From: Winogradskyella endarachnes | GTDB taxonomy: Bacteria > Bacteroidota > Bacteroidia > Flavobacteriales > Flavobacteriaceae | Length of the DNA stretch: 64,000 nucleotides | Reading direction: 5' to 3' | NCBI RefSeq assembly: GCF_009741275.1 | Contig: NZ_WOWS01000005.1 | Span: forward strand, 62,001-126,000 | Shown: positions 44,460 to 52,365 of the stretch, in pieces | Layout: each line of letters begins with the position of its first letter | How positions within the stretch are numbered: position 1 is the first letter of the stretch | Position numbers and translations under genes: made by a program | Notes under the pieces: generated by a model | What the model saw: the letters and a program-made list of their open reading frames with translations, nothing else | What the model was told of the DNA's origin: nothing | Database searches by the model: none

Positions 44460-45083
44460 ATGAAACCTAATATAATTATTGCAGATGACCACCCTCTGAT
44501 CTTAAAAGGGTTATATGATTATTTAATTGAAAAAAATTATAATGTTATTGCTAGTGCAAAAAATGGTAAAGAAGCTTTAGCATTAATAAAAGCACACCAG
44601 CCAGATATTGCTATTTTAGACATTAAAATGCCTTTTTTTTCAGGTCTTGAAATTGCAGAAAAATGTAAAACAGAAAATCTGTCAACAAAAATTGTTCTCA
44701 TCACTTTTGAAAAAGATGAGAAAACCTATAACGAAGCTAAAGCATTAGATATTTATGGCTATGTTTTAAAAGAGTTTGCTTTAGAAGAAATTGAAAATTG
44801 TATTAAATCTGTAATAAATGATAAACCCTATTTTAGCCCAGAATTGATTTCTTATATAGAAATAAATCAAGGTCCAATAAAATTAAAATCCTTAACTGAT
44901 GCAGAATTAAAAGTTCTTAAACTTGTTGGAGACAATAAAACGGCATCAGAAATAGCAAAAGAGCTATTTATTTCATCTAGAACAGTAGAAAAACATAAAA
45001 GCCACATAAGAAAAAAACTTGCACTTAACTCTAAATCAACAAGTTTGTATCTGTTCGCTAAAGAAAATTCTAAATTTTTATAA
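44460..45083 (+). CDS. NarL/FixJ-type response regulator
   Basis: This 207-residue regulator has a receiver domain (1-120) with the acidic pair D9-D10, phospho-acceptor D54 in ILDIKMP, the conserved Thr in LITFEKDEK and a Lys in YVLKEFALEE. The C-terminal LuxR-type HTH is LTDAELKVLKLVGDNKTASEIAKELFISSRTVEKHKSHIRKKL. No histidine kinase is adjacent, so it is an orphan here. Three bases after its stop codon begins the first of two identical 18-bp dyads with the 7-2-7 layout typical of NarL operators, so these may be its own binding sites. Confidence 0.93.
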   Translation: MKPNIIIADDHPLILKGLYDYLIEKNYNVIASAKNGKEALALIKAHQPDIAILDIKMPFFSGLEIAEKCKTENLSTKIVLITFEKDEKTYNEAKALDIYGYVLKEFALEEIENCIKSVINDKPYFSPELISYIEINQGPIKLKSLTDAELKVLKLVGDNKTASEIAKELFISSRTVEKHKSHIRKKLALNSKSTSLYLFAKENSKFL

Positions 45084-45085
45084 AT

Positions 45086-45103
45086 ATACGTAGATCTACG
45101 TAT
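45086..45103. promoter_or_regulatory. 18-bp dyad, copy 1 (candidate NarL-type operator)
   Basis: ATACGTAGATCTACGTAT is a perfect palindrome whose core is TACGTAG-AT-CTACGTA, i.e. two heptamers in tail-to-tail 7-2-7 spacing. It is followed after one base by GTATTG and then, 14 bases past the dyad, by TTATTTAT. Confidence 0.6.
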
Positions 45104-45125
45104 AGTATTGTATCTAATTATTTAT

Positions 45126-45250
45126 GACCTTTACACTGATGATTGAATTTTATCGGTTTAATCGTTGTTATTAATTAAGGGTTAATAACGAACTAATAGT
45201 TAGTTCTTAGGGGATTATTAAAGCCTTGAACATCCGTTCGAGGCTTTTTT
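45126..45250 (+). ncRNA. Candidate small RNA between the two dyads
   Basis: This stretch has no plausible gene but holds a hairpin GAACTAA-TAG-TTAGTTC (45190-45206) and ends in a good terminator (45220-45250). A promoter-like element with the dyad operator lies just upstream. It could alternatively be only the 3' end of the response-regulator mRNA. Confidence 0.3.
45220..45250 (+). terminator. Rho-independent terminator
   Basis: AAAGCCTTGAAC pairs with GTTCGAGGCTTT (one G-U pair) around ATCC and continues into T residues. It ends transcripts from the regulator gene or from a small RNA. Confidence 0.85.
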
Positions 45251-45269
45251 CATTAAAAAAGTTTAAAAA

Positions 45270-45287
45270 ATACGTAGATCTACGTAT
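45270..45287. promoter_or_regulatory. 18-bp dyad, copy 2 (candidate NarL-type operator)
   Basis: The sequence is identical to copy 1 (ATACGTAGATCTACGTAT), 184 bases further on, again followed after one base by GTATTG. A -7-like TTTATTTG (45302-45309) lies 14 bases past the dyad, so a bound activator would sit over the -33 position. Confidence 0.6.
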
Positions 45288-45403
45288 GGTATTGCTTCAT
45301 ATTTATTTGCAATTTTACATCAGCTATTATTAAATACTTTAAGGTAAAATATTAACAATCTGAGTTTTACAAACAAATCAGAGCTTTAAAAACAACTAAA
45401 ATT

Positions 45404-45517
45404 ATGGAATCTGTTAAAAATAAATCATCAAAACGAGACCGACTATTTATAGCACTGTTAATTATAAGTTCGGTTATTGTAATATCTGCCAATATTGCTG
45501 TTAATTTTCTTAGTTAA
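45404..45517 (+). CDS. Small membrane peptide (37 aa)
   Basis: A 37-codon frame encodes a basic N-terminus (MESVKNKSSKRDR) followed by one hydrophobic segment of about 22 residues (LFIALLIISSVIVISANIAVNFL). This is the profile of a single-span small membrane protein with its N-terminus inside. It lies about 95 bases downstream of the second dyad-promoter unit and is closed by a strong terminator, which supports expression. No homologue is recognised. Confidence 0.5.
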   Translation: MESVKNKSSKRDRLFIALLIISSVIVISANIAVNFLS

Positions 45518-45560
45518 AACAGTTAATTGTTCTATTATTAGTTAGTAAATTAAGAACAAA

Positions 45561-45593
45561 AAAAGCGCAATTCTTACAGAATTGCGCTTTTAA
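45561..45593. terminator. Bidirectional terminator between the small peptide gene and sucB
   Basis: AAAAGCGCAATTCT and AGAATTGCGCTTTT form a 14-bp perfect stem with loop TAC and A/T tracts on both sides, serving the convergent genes. Confidence 0.9.
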
Positions 45594-45614
45594 TATATTT
45601 ATAAACTATAAAGC

Positions 45615-46829
45615 TTACATTTCTAAAGCTTTCATTACATTATTATCCATTAATAATTCCTCTGGGTTTTCTAATGCTTCTTTTACCGCCACTAAGAATC
45701 CTACAGACTCTTTTCCATCAATAATTCTATGATCATAAGATAAAGCAACATACATCATAGGATGAATTTCTACTTTACCATCTACAGCAATTGGACGCTC
45801 AATAATATTATGCATTCCTAATATTCCACTTTGTGGAGGATTAATAATTGGTGTAGACAACATACTTCCAAATACACCACCATTTGTAATGGTAAACGTT
45901 CCACCTGTCATTTCATCTACAGTAATTTGTCCGTCTCTTGCTCTTAAAGCTAATCGTTTTACTTCGGACTCAACTCCTCTAAACGTTAAGTTTTCAGCAT
46001 TTCTAATCACTGGCACCATTAATCCTTTAGGACCAGATACTGCAATGCTAATATCAACAAAGTCATAAGTTAACATTTCTTTACCGTCTATCATAGAGTT
46101 AACAGCTGGATACATCTTTAATGCTCTTACTACTGCTAAAGAAAAGAAACTCATAAACCCAAGACTCACGCCATGTTTAGCCTTAAAGTCTTCTTTATAT
46201 TGCTTACGTAACTCAAAAATAGGTGTCATATTAACCTCATTAAATGTGGTTAACATTGCTGTTGTGTTTTTAGCCTCAACTAAACGTTCTGCTACTTTAC
46301 GGCGCAACATTGACATTTTACTGCGTGTTGTTCCTCTGTTTCCTCCAGTAGGCGTTCCCATTGATGGTACAGCTTTAACAGCATCGTCTTTAGTTATTCT
46401 TCCATCTTTTCCAGTACCCGAAATTGAACTTGCATCAATTCCTTTTTCAGCTAAAACCTTTTTAGCCGCAGGACTAGCCGTACCTGTTGCATAGGTTTTA
46501 GATTCAGTAGAAACTGGCTTAGGCGCTTCTTTTTTAGGAGCCTCTTCCGTTTTAGTTTCTTTGGCTGGTGCTTCACCACCTTCTGGTTTGGCTGCACTAG
46601 TATCTATTAAACATACTACTGCACCAACCGCCACAGCATCACCTTCTTCTGCTTTTAATGTTATTGTACCACTAACTTCAGCTGGCAACTCTAATGTTGC
46701 TTTATCACTATCTACCTCAGCTATGGCTTGGTCTTTTTCTACATAATCTCCATCTTCTACTAACCATTCTGCTATTTCTACCTCAGTAATTGATTCGCCT
46801 GGCGAAGGCACTTTCATTTCTAAAATCAT
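45615..46829 (-). CDS. sucB: Dihydrolipoyllysine succinyltransferase (E2 of 2-oxoglutarate dehydrogenase)
   Basis: The protein has 404 residues. The N-terminal lipoyl domain carries the lipoylated lysine K43 in [10 protein letters not shown]. An Ala/Pro/Glu/Lys-rich linker leads to the E1/E3-binding domain ([27 protein letters not shown] pattern near 118-150). The C-terminal acyltransferase core ends with the catalytic [13 protein letters not shown]. It transfers succinyl groups to CoA in the citric acid cycle. It follows sucA after 43 bases on the same strand; the E3 subunit is not in this window. Confidence 0.96.
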   Translation of the reverse strand: MILEMKVPSPGESITEVEIAEWLVEDGDYVEKDQAIAEVDSDKATLELPAEVSGTITLKAEEGDAVAVGAVVCLIDTSAAKPEGGEAPAKETKTEEAPKKEAPKPVSTESKTYATGTASPAAKKVLAEKGIDASSISGTGKDGRITKDDAVKAVPSMGTPTGGNRGTTRSKMSMLRRKVAERLVEAKNTTAMLTTFNEVNMTPIFELRKQYKEDFKAKHGVSLGFMSFFSLAVVRALKMYPAVNSMIDGKEMLTYDFVDISIAVSGPKGLMVPVIRNAENLTFRGVESEVKRLALRARDGQITVDEMTGGTFTITNGGVFGSMLSTPIINPPQSGILGMHNIIERPIAVDGKVEIHPMMYVALSYDHRIIDGKESVGFLVAVKEALENPEELLMDNNVMKALEM

Positions 46830-46872
46830 GGGCTTTATTTTTGTTTAAGCTCTAATTTGAGTTGTTTTATTT

Positions 46873-49632
46873 TTATCTCTGGTTGTTTTTGGTTTTATCA
46901 AAAACGTAATCTATAACTTCTTTATGTCTAATTTTAGATCGTGTAGAACTACCTGCTGCTGGAACACCATATGGTCTTCTACTTGCCGCTCTAAAATGTT
47001 TTGCTTCATCTAAATGCATTAAAATATGACTGTAAGCTCCCATATTTCTTGGTTCTTCTTGTGCCCAAACTACATCATCTGCATTTTTATATTTTTCTAA
47101 AATTGTTTTTATTTGTTTTACAGGTAAAGGGAATAATTGCTCTATTCTTACCAACGCGATATCTGTTCTTCCTAACTTTTCTTGCTCTTCTAACAAATCG
47201 TAATAGAATTTACCTGTAACAAAAACTAATGTCTTTACTTTATCTACTTTTGCAGAGGTATCATCTATTAACATTTGAAAACTTCCTGTTGCAAATTCAT
47301 CTACAGTTGACACAACTTTTGGATGACGCAATAAACTCTTAGGCGTAAATACTACTAAAGGTTTTCTAAAATTGGCTTTCATTTGCTTACGCAATAGATG
47401 AAACATATTAGCAGGTGTAGTACAATCTGCAACAAACATATTGTCTTTGGCACATAATTGCAGATAACGTTCCATGCGGCCAGAAGAGTGTTCTGCTCCT
47501 TGACCTTCATAACCATGCGGCAATAACATTACCAATCCATTTTGAGTTTTCCACTTATCTTCTCCTGATGATATATATTGATCTAACATAATTTGAGCTC
47601 CATTACTAAAATCCCCAAATTGTGCCTCCCAAATAGTTAATGTATTTGGGCTTGCCATTGCGTAACCATAGTCAAAACCTACAACACCATACTCTGATAA
47701 TAATGAATTAAATATGTTGAATTGCCCTTGGTTTTCAGAAACATTTTTAAGTAAAATAATTTCTTCTTCACTATCTTCTACCTTTACTACAGCATGACGA
47801 TGTGAAAATGTACCACGCTCAACATCCTGACCAGAAATTCTAACATCAAAACCTTCAGACAATAATGAGCCATATGCTAAGTGTTCTGCCATTGCCCAAT
47901 CTAAACGATTTTCATTAAACATAGTTTGACGCGATTCTATTAATCTCTGAATCTTTCTTATAAACTTCTTATCTGATGGTAAAGTAGAAATAACTTTTGT
48001 TATATCTTTTAGAATTTTTTTAGACACCGTTGTATCTACTTGCTCCATCATTCTATTTTCTGTAACTCTAGTAAAACCTTTCCACTCTTCTTGCATAAAA
48101 GCCGTAATCTCGGTTTTATCTTCTTTACGAGAATCTACTAATTTTTCTTCTAAAGACTCTTTATATCTTTTTTCTATATGCTTAACGTAACCTTCTGTAA
48201 TTACACCTTCTTCTAACAAACGCTGAGCATAAATATCTCTTGGGTTCTTATGTTTTGCAATAGCCTTATATAGTAATGGTTGCGTAAACTTTGGTTCATC
48301 ACCTTCGTTATGACCATATTTTCTATAACCTAATAAGTCAATAAAAACATCGCGTTTAAACTTCATTCTAAAATGCAGTGCAAATAGTGCTGCATGTACA
48401 ACAGCTTCTGCATCATCAGAATTAACATGTAAAACTGGTGATAATGTAACTTTACCAACATCTGTACAATAGGTACTAGAACGTGCATCTAAATAATTAG
48501 TGGTAAAACCAATTTGATTATTCACCACAATATGAATAGTACCATTTGTTTTATAGCCATCTAATTTAGCCATTTGTACTACTTCATAAACAAGACCTTG
48601 ACCTGCAATAGCTGCATCACCATGCACTACAATTGGTAATACTTCAGAGGCATCTGTAATACTATCTTTATCTTGTTTTGCCCTTGCAATACCTTGCACC
48701 ACTGCACCAACCGTTTCTAAATGCGAAGGATTAGGTGCAATATTAAGATTAATCTTCTTATTGTTGTACGTTTCACGATTACTCGTCCAACCTAAATGAT
48801 ATTTTACATCACCATCAAATACTTTTTCTTCGTAATCTTTTCCATCAAATTCACTAAAGATATCTTTAGCAGATTTACCAAAAATATTTGTTAATGTACT
48901 TAAACGACCTCTGTGAGCCATTCCCATAACAAATTCTTTTACACCATGATCCGCAGCTTTCTCTATAATAGCATCTACAGCTGGTATTAAAGATTCGTTT
49001 CCTTCTAATGAAAAACGTTTTTGACCTACGTATTTTGTATGTAAAAATGATTCAAAGGAAACTGCTTCATTTAATTTATTTAAAATATACTTCTTTTCAT
49101 CAGCTGTAAATTTTGAATGATTATCATTTACATTCAACTTATTCTGAATCCATTCAATTTCTTCAGGCTGTCTTATGTACATATATTCTATACCTATAGA
49201 ATCACAGTAAATATTTTCTAAATGATCTATAATAGTTTGTAATGTAGCATTAGAACCTAAACCTAAAACTTCCCCTGCCGAAAAAACAGATTGTAAATCG
49301 CTTTGAGCAAGGCCAAAGTTTTCAATCTCTAGAGTTGGCGCATATTTACGTCTTGCTCTAACCGGATTTGTTTTAGTAAACAAATGACCTCTACTTCTGT
49401 AGCCATCAATAAGTTTTAAAATTTGAAATTCTTTTTGAATTTGTTCTGGTATCTGTGCAGTAACACCTTCTACAATCTCACCATCCATTCCATAATTTTC
49501 TGAGCCAAAATCGTAACCTTGAAAAAAGGCACGCCAACTCGGTTCTACAGAATCTGGGTTTTTTAAATATTGATCGTATAAATCAGCAAAGTATGCTGTA
49601 TGTGCTGCGTTGAGAAAGGAATATTTATCCAT
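46873..49632 (-). CDS. sucA: 2-oxoglutarate dehydrogenase E1 component
   Basis: This 919-residue thiamine-diphosphate enzyme decarboxylates 2-oxoglutarate. The N-terminal segment YFADLYDQYLKNPDSVEPSW is the E2-interaction region typical of OdhA/SucA. The cofactor-binding core has GMAHRGRLSTLTNIFGK, HPSHLE-type NPSHLETVGAVVQG, HGDAAIAGQG and NNQIGFTT. The C-terminal transketolase-like part includes the LPHGYEGQGAEHSS loop. It heads the sucA-sucB operon. Confidence 0.97.
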   Translation of the reverse strand: MDKYSFLNAAHTAYFADLYDQYLKNPDSVEPSWRAFFQGYDFGSENYGMDGEIVEGVTAQIPEQIQKEFQILKLIDGYRSRGHLFTKTNPVRARRKYAPTLEIENFGLAQSDLQSVFSAGEVLGLGSNATLQTIIDHLENIYCDSIGIEYMYIRQPEEIEWIQNKLNVNDNHSKFTADEKKYILNKLNEAVSFESFLHTKYVGQKRFSLEGNESLIPAVDAIIEKAADHGVKEFVMGMAHRGRLSTLTNIFGKSAKDIFSEFDGKDYEEKVFDGDVKYHLGWTSNRETYNNKKINLNIAPNPSHLETVGAVVQGIARAKQDKDSITDASEVLPIVVHGDAAIAGQGLVYEVVQMAKLDGYKTNGTIHIVVNNQIGFTTNYLDARSSTYCTDVGKVTLSPVLHVNSDDAEAVVHAALFALHFRMKFKRDVFIDLLGYRKYGHNEGDEPKFTQPLLYKAIAKHKNPRDIYAQRLLEEGVITEGYVKHIEKRYKESLEEKLVDSRKEDKTEITAFMQEEWKGFTRVTENRMMEQVDTTVSKKILKDITKVISTLPSDKKFIRKIQRLIESRQTMFNENRLDWAMAEHLAYGSLLSEGFDVRISGQDVERGTFSHRHAVVKVEDSEEEIILLKNVSENQGQFNIFNSLLSEYGVVGFDYGYAMASPNTLTIWEAQFGDFSNGAQIMLDQYISSGEDKWKTQNGLVMLLPHGYEGQGAEHSSGRMERYLQLCAKDNMFVADCTTPANMFHLLRKQMKANFRKPLVVFTPKSLLRHPKVVSTVDEFATGSFQMLIDDTSAKVDKVKTLVFVTGKFYYDLLEEQEKLGRTDIALVRIEQLFPLPVKQIKTILEKYKNADDVVWAQEEPRNMGAYSHILMHLDEAKHFRAASRRPYGVPAAGSSTRSKIRHKEVIDYVFDKTKNNQR

Positions 49633-49671
49633 TATACTTTTTGAGACGTTGTCGTTTCAACATAATTTAGC

Positions 49672-49679
49672 CAAAAATA
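49672..49679 (-). promoter_or_regulatory. Candidate -7 element of sucA-sucB
   Basis: On the minus strand TATTTTTG matches TAnnTTTG and lies 39 bases before the sucA start codon. A -33 element is not clear. Confidence 0.4.
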
Positions 49680-49739
49680 CAACTTTTAGCAAAAATAGAT
49701 AAGGTTTTATTATATTTATAACAAAATGAAAAAACAATT

Positions 49740-50288
49740 ATGACTATCACATCTTTAAAGCAATTTTGTAATAAAAAAAATAAATTAAGTATCATTTTAA
49801 TATGCTTTTTTACTTTATTTTCATTTGGTCAAGGCTCTGATACAAAAAGTAAATTTTGGAATAACGTAGAATTTGGAGGCGGTTTAGGTTTAAATTTTGG
49901 CGATGGCTTTTTTAGTACTGCTGTTTCACCAAATGCTTTGTATAGGTTTAGTCCTTATATTGCTACTGGAGTTGGACTCAATTTTTCTTACAGTTCACAA
50001 AAAGATGTATTTAAATCTACGGTTTTAGGAGGAAGTGTTATTGGTTTATTTAATCCTTATGAATTATTGCAAGTTTCTACAGAGTTTGAGCAATTACATG
50101 TGAGTAGAGATTTTAATCAAAATTTTGTTTCAAATCTCGATGATGACTATTGGTATCCCGCTTTATTTTTAGGGCTAGGTTATGTTTCTAATAATGTAAC
50201 TATTGGCATAAGGTACGACGTTCTTTATGATGAAGATAAAAGTATCTACTCTGAAGCTTGGATGCCGTTTGTACGTTTTTATTTTTAA
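49740..50288 (+). CDS. Small outer-membrane beta-barrel protein
   Basis: This 182-residue protein has a signal sequence (basic start, then LSIILICFFTLFSFGQ) and an 8-stranded barrel pattern ending with an aromatic terminal strand (WMPFVRFYF). Strands such as VEFGGGLGLNFGDGFF and YIATGVGLNFSYS support this. It is divergent from sucA. It has no feature of a 2-oxoglutarate enzyme, so any name taken from the neighbouring operon would be wrong. Its stop codon overlaps the convergent unknown gene by 4 bases. Function unknown. Confidence 0.75.
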   Translation: MTITSLKQFCNKKNKLSIILICFFTLFSFGQGSDTKSKFWNNVEFGGGLGLNFGDGFFSTAVSPNALYRFSPYIATGVGLNFSYSSQKDVFKSTVLGGSVIGLFNPYELLQVSTEFEQLHVSRDFNQNFVSNLDDDYWYPALFLGLGYVSNNVTIGIRYDVLYDEDKSIYSEAWMPFVRFYF

Positions 50289-50635
50289 GAATACTTAGCT
50301 TTAAACCAAACTTTTTGCCATTCGCGCTGAAGTATTAAAAACGTTACCTCTTCTGAGAGTTTTAAAGGATCACTTCCATCTAATCCTTTAATTTTTAATT
50401 CGGAGACATCTACAATATAAAGTAAATTAAGGTAGTCTGAAAATTTATAATTTACGAGGTTAAAAACGGTTTCTTGTAACACCAATTTTAGGCTCGTTGG
50501 CAACGTTTCTTCATTAAATTCTAAATCTATATTTGCGTAAAGTAAATCTTTATTAAGCTGAAGAATTAATTTTTGATACAACTTTAACCCTTTTGCTTCA
50601 ATAATTAAATCTTCAAAATTAGATGGCAAAGTCAT
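50285..50635 (-). CDS. Conserved-looking protein of unknown function (116 aa)
   Basis: This 116-residue protein is acidic and without signal or membrane segments. It has amphipathic helices in the first half and a longer helix near the end (LSEEVTFLILQREWQKVWFKAK). No domain is recognised. Its ATG overlaps the polyprenyl synthase stop codon (TAATG), so it is translated together with that enzyme. Function unknown. Confidence 0.7.
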   Translation of the reverse strand: MTLPSNFEDLIIEAKGLKLYQKLILQLNKDLLYANIDLEFNEETLPTSLKLVLQETVFNLVNYKFSDYLNLLYIVDVSELKIKGLDGSDPLKLSEEVTFLILQREWQKVWFKAKYS

Positions 50636-51609
50636 TAAACACGTCTCGTCATTAATTGTTCGCCAAAAAGTCTTAATACTTGTTTTTTATCTTCAGAAAT
50701 ATTCAAAGTTTCTAATACTTTAAAAGCTTTATTGGTGTAATCTTTTACAGCATCTTGCGTTGCTTTGGCTGCACCAGTATCTTCAAAAAATTGCTTAGCA
50801 GATTTAACTTTGTCTTCATTAGATAACACATTGTTCTGCATCAAAAACAAAAATTCTTTTTCATCTTCATTGGTTCCTAATTCCATCGTTTTAAGATATA
50901 AATAGGTCTTTTTGTTTTCAATAATATCACCTCCTACTTGTTTACCAAAAGTTTCAGGATTACCAAAAGCATCTAAATAATCGTCTTGTAACTGAAACGC
51001 TATACCAAGTAGCCGACCAAATTGGTATATAGAATTTTGGTCTTCAAGAGAAGCCTTAGCAACAATAGCTCCCATTTTCATGGCTGCACCAACCAAAACA
51101 GCTGTTTTGTACTCAATCATTTTTAGATACTGAGTAATGGTTACATCGTCTCTTGTTTCAAAATCAATATCATACTGTTGACCTTCACAAACTTCTAAAG
51201 CAGTTTTACTAAATAGTTGAGCTAATGCCTGAAACGTTTCTGGCTCATAATTCTCAAACAACTGATAAGCCAAAATTAACATAGCATCACCAGAGAGGAT
51301 ACCTGTATTAAGATTCCATTTTTCATGAACGGTTTCTTTACCTCTTCGTAAAGGTGCATCGTCCATAATATCATCATGTACTAAAGAAAAATTATGAAAA
51401 ACCTCTATAGAAAGTGCTGCATCTAAAGCATTATCTAACGTTTCACCAAAAACCTCTGCCGTCATTAAAGTTAATACTGGTCTTAATCGTTTACCTCCTA
51501 ATTGTAAAATATAATTAATAGGTTGGTATAAATTATTTGGTTCTTTGTGTACTGTAAATCCTTCTAAATGTTTTAGAAACGACTTTTGATAGTTTTCAAT
51601 TTGTTGCAT
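50635..51609 (-). CDS. Polyprenyl (isoprenyl diphosphate) synthase
   Basis: This 324-residue trans-prenyltransferase condenses isopentenyl diphosphate with allylic diphosphates. The first aspartate-rich motif is LVHDDIMDDAPLRRGKETVH, and the second is FQLQDDYLDAFG. The LGGKRLRP segment binds diphosphate. The residues before the first motif suggest a medium or long chain product for quinone or lipid-carrier synthesis, but chain length cannot be fixed from sequence. A TATTTTTG element ends only 4 bases before the start codon, so the mRNA may be nearly leaderless. Confidence 0.92.
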   Translation of the reverse strand: MQQIENYQKSFLKHLEGFTVHKEPNNLYQPINYILQLGGKRLRPVLTLMTAEVFGETLDNALDAALSIEVFHNFSLVHDDIMDDAPLRRGKETVHEKWNLNTGILSGDAMLILAYQLFENYEPETFQALAQLFSKTALEVCEGQQYDIDFETRDDVTITQYLKMIEYKTAVLVGAAMKMGAIVAKASLEDQNSIYQFGRLLGIAFQLQDDYLDAFGNPETFGKQVGGDIIENKKTYLYLKTMELGTNEDEKEFLFLMQNNVLSNEDKVKSAKQFFEDTGAAKATQDAVKDYTNKAFKVLETLNISEDKKQVLRLFGEQLMTRRV

Positions 51610-51688
51610 TCTACAAAAATAATGTTTTAAACATATTTTAAACTAATGTTAACTATGTTAAAAAAAGATTAAAACTTAGGAAACTTTT

Positions 51689-51719
51689 TTTGTTTTTTAA
51701 GTTTCCTATTGTAAGTTTG
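51689..51719 (+). promoter_or_regulatory. Promoter of the TetR-efflux operon (TTTG-N19-TAAGTTTG)
   Basis: TTTG at 51689-51692 and TAAGTTTG at 51712-51719 are separated by 19 bases, an exact Bacteroidota promoter. A short inverted repeat TTCCG-N6-CGGAA (51737-51752) lies just downstream in the leader, a possible TetR operator. Confidence 0.7.
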
Positions 51720-51759
51720 CCCCATAATTACAGAAATTCCGTTTTAGCGGAACATAAAT

Positions 51760-52362
51760 ATGAAGGAAAAAATAATAATAAAATCTACTGAATTGTTCTT
51801 AAACTTAGGGTTTAAGAGTGTTACCATGGATGATATTGCTAATGAAATGGGCATTTCTAAAAAAACCATTTATCAGCATTTTCAGAATAAAACAAAATTA
51901 GTTGAAACAACAGCTATGCATGTTTTCGAAAATATTTCTTGTGGTATCGATGATATTTGTGCGTTAGATAAAAACCCAGTTGAAGAGATTTATGAGATTA
52001 AGCGTTTTGTAATGCTTCATTTAAAGGATGAAAAATCTTCACCTCAATATCAACTTCAAAAATACTATCCTAAAATTTACGCATCTCTAAAAACAAAACA
52101 ATTCCAAAAAATGTTGGGTTGCGTCACCAGAAATTTAGAACGTGGTGTTGCACAAAACCTTTACAGAGACTCTATTGAAATTGATTTTATAGCACGACTT
52201 TATTTTAATAGTATGACCTCTTTAAAAGATCAAGATATTTTTCCACGTGAAAATTTTTCAATGGCAATGCTAATGAATAATTTTTTAGAATACCACTTAA
52301 GAGGAATCTGTTCAAATAAAGGCTTAGAAAAAATAGCAAATTTAAACACCAATCAAATATAA
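51760..52362 (+). CDS. TetR/AcrR family transcriptional regulator
   Basis: This 200-residue protein has an N-terminal TetR HTH: IIIKSTELFLNLGFKSVTMDDIANEMGISKKTIYQHFQNK. The C-terminal ligand-binding part is all-helical and unassigned. It is the first gene of an operon with tolC-, hlyD- and RND-type genes, starting 3 bases before the tolC-like gene, so it probably represses the pump and its own expression until an inducer binds (inference). Confidence 0.93.
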   Translation: MKEKIIIKSTELFLNLGFKSVTMDDIANEMGISKKTIYQHFQNKTKLVETTAMHVFENISCGIDDICALDKNPVEEIYEIKRFVMLHLKDEKSSPQYQLQKYYPKIYASLKTKQFQKMLGCVTRNLERGVAQNLYRDSIEIDFIARLYFNSMTSLKDQDIFPRENFSMAMLMNNFLEYHLRGICSNKGLEKIANLNTNQI

Positions 52363-52365
52363 CCA

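Noticed and set aside
49740-50288. Naming this gene after 2-oxoglutarate metabolism because of its position next to sucA
   Set aside because: The sequence is a signal peptide plus beta barrel, with no thiamine-diphosphate or decarboxylase motif.
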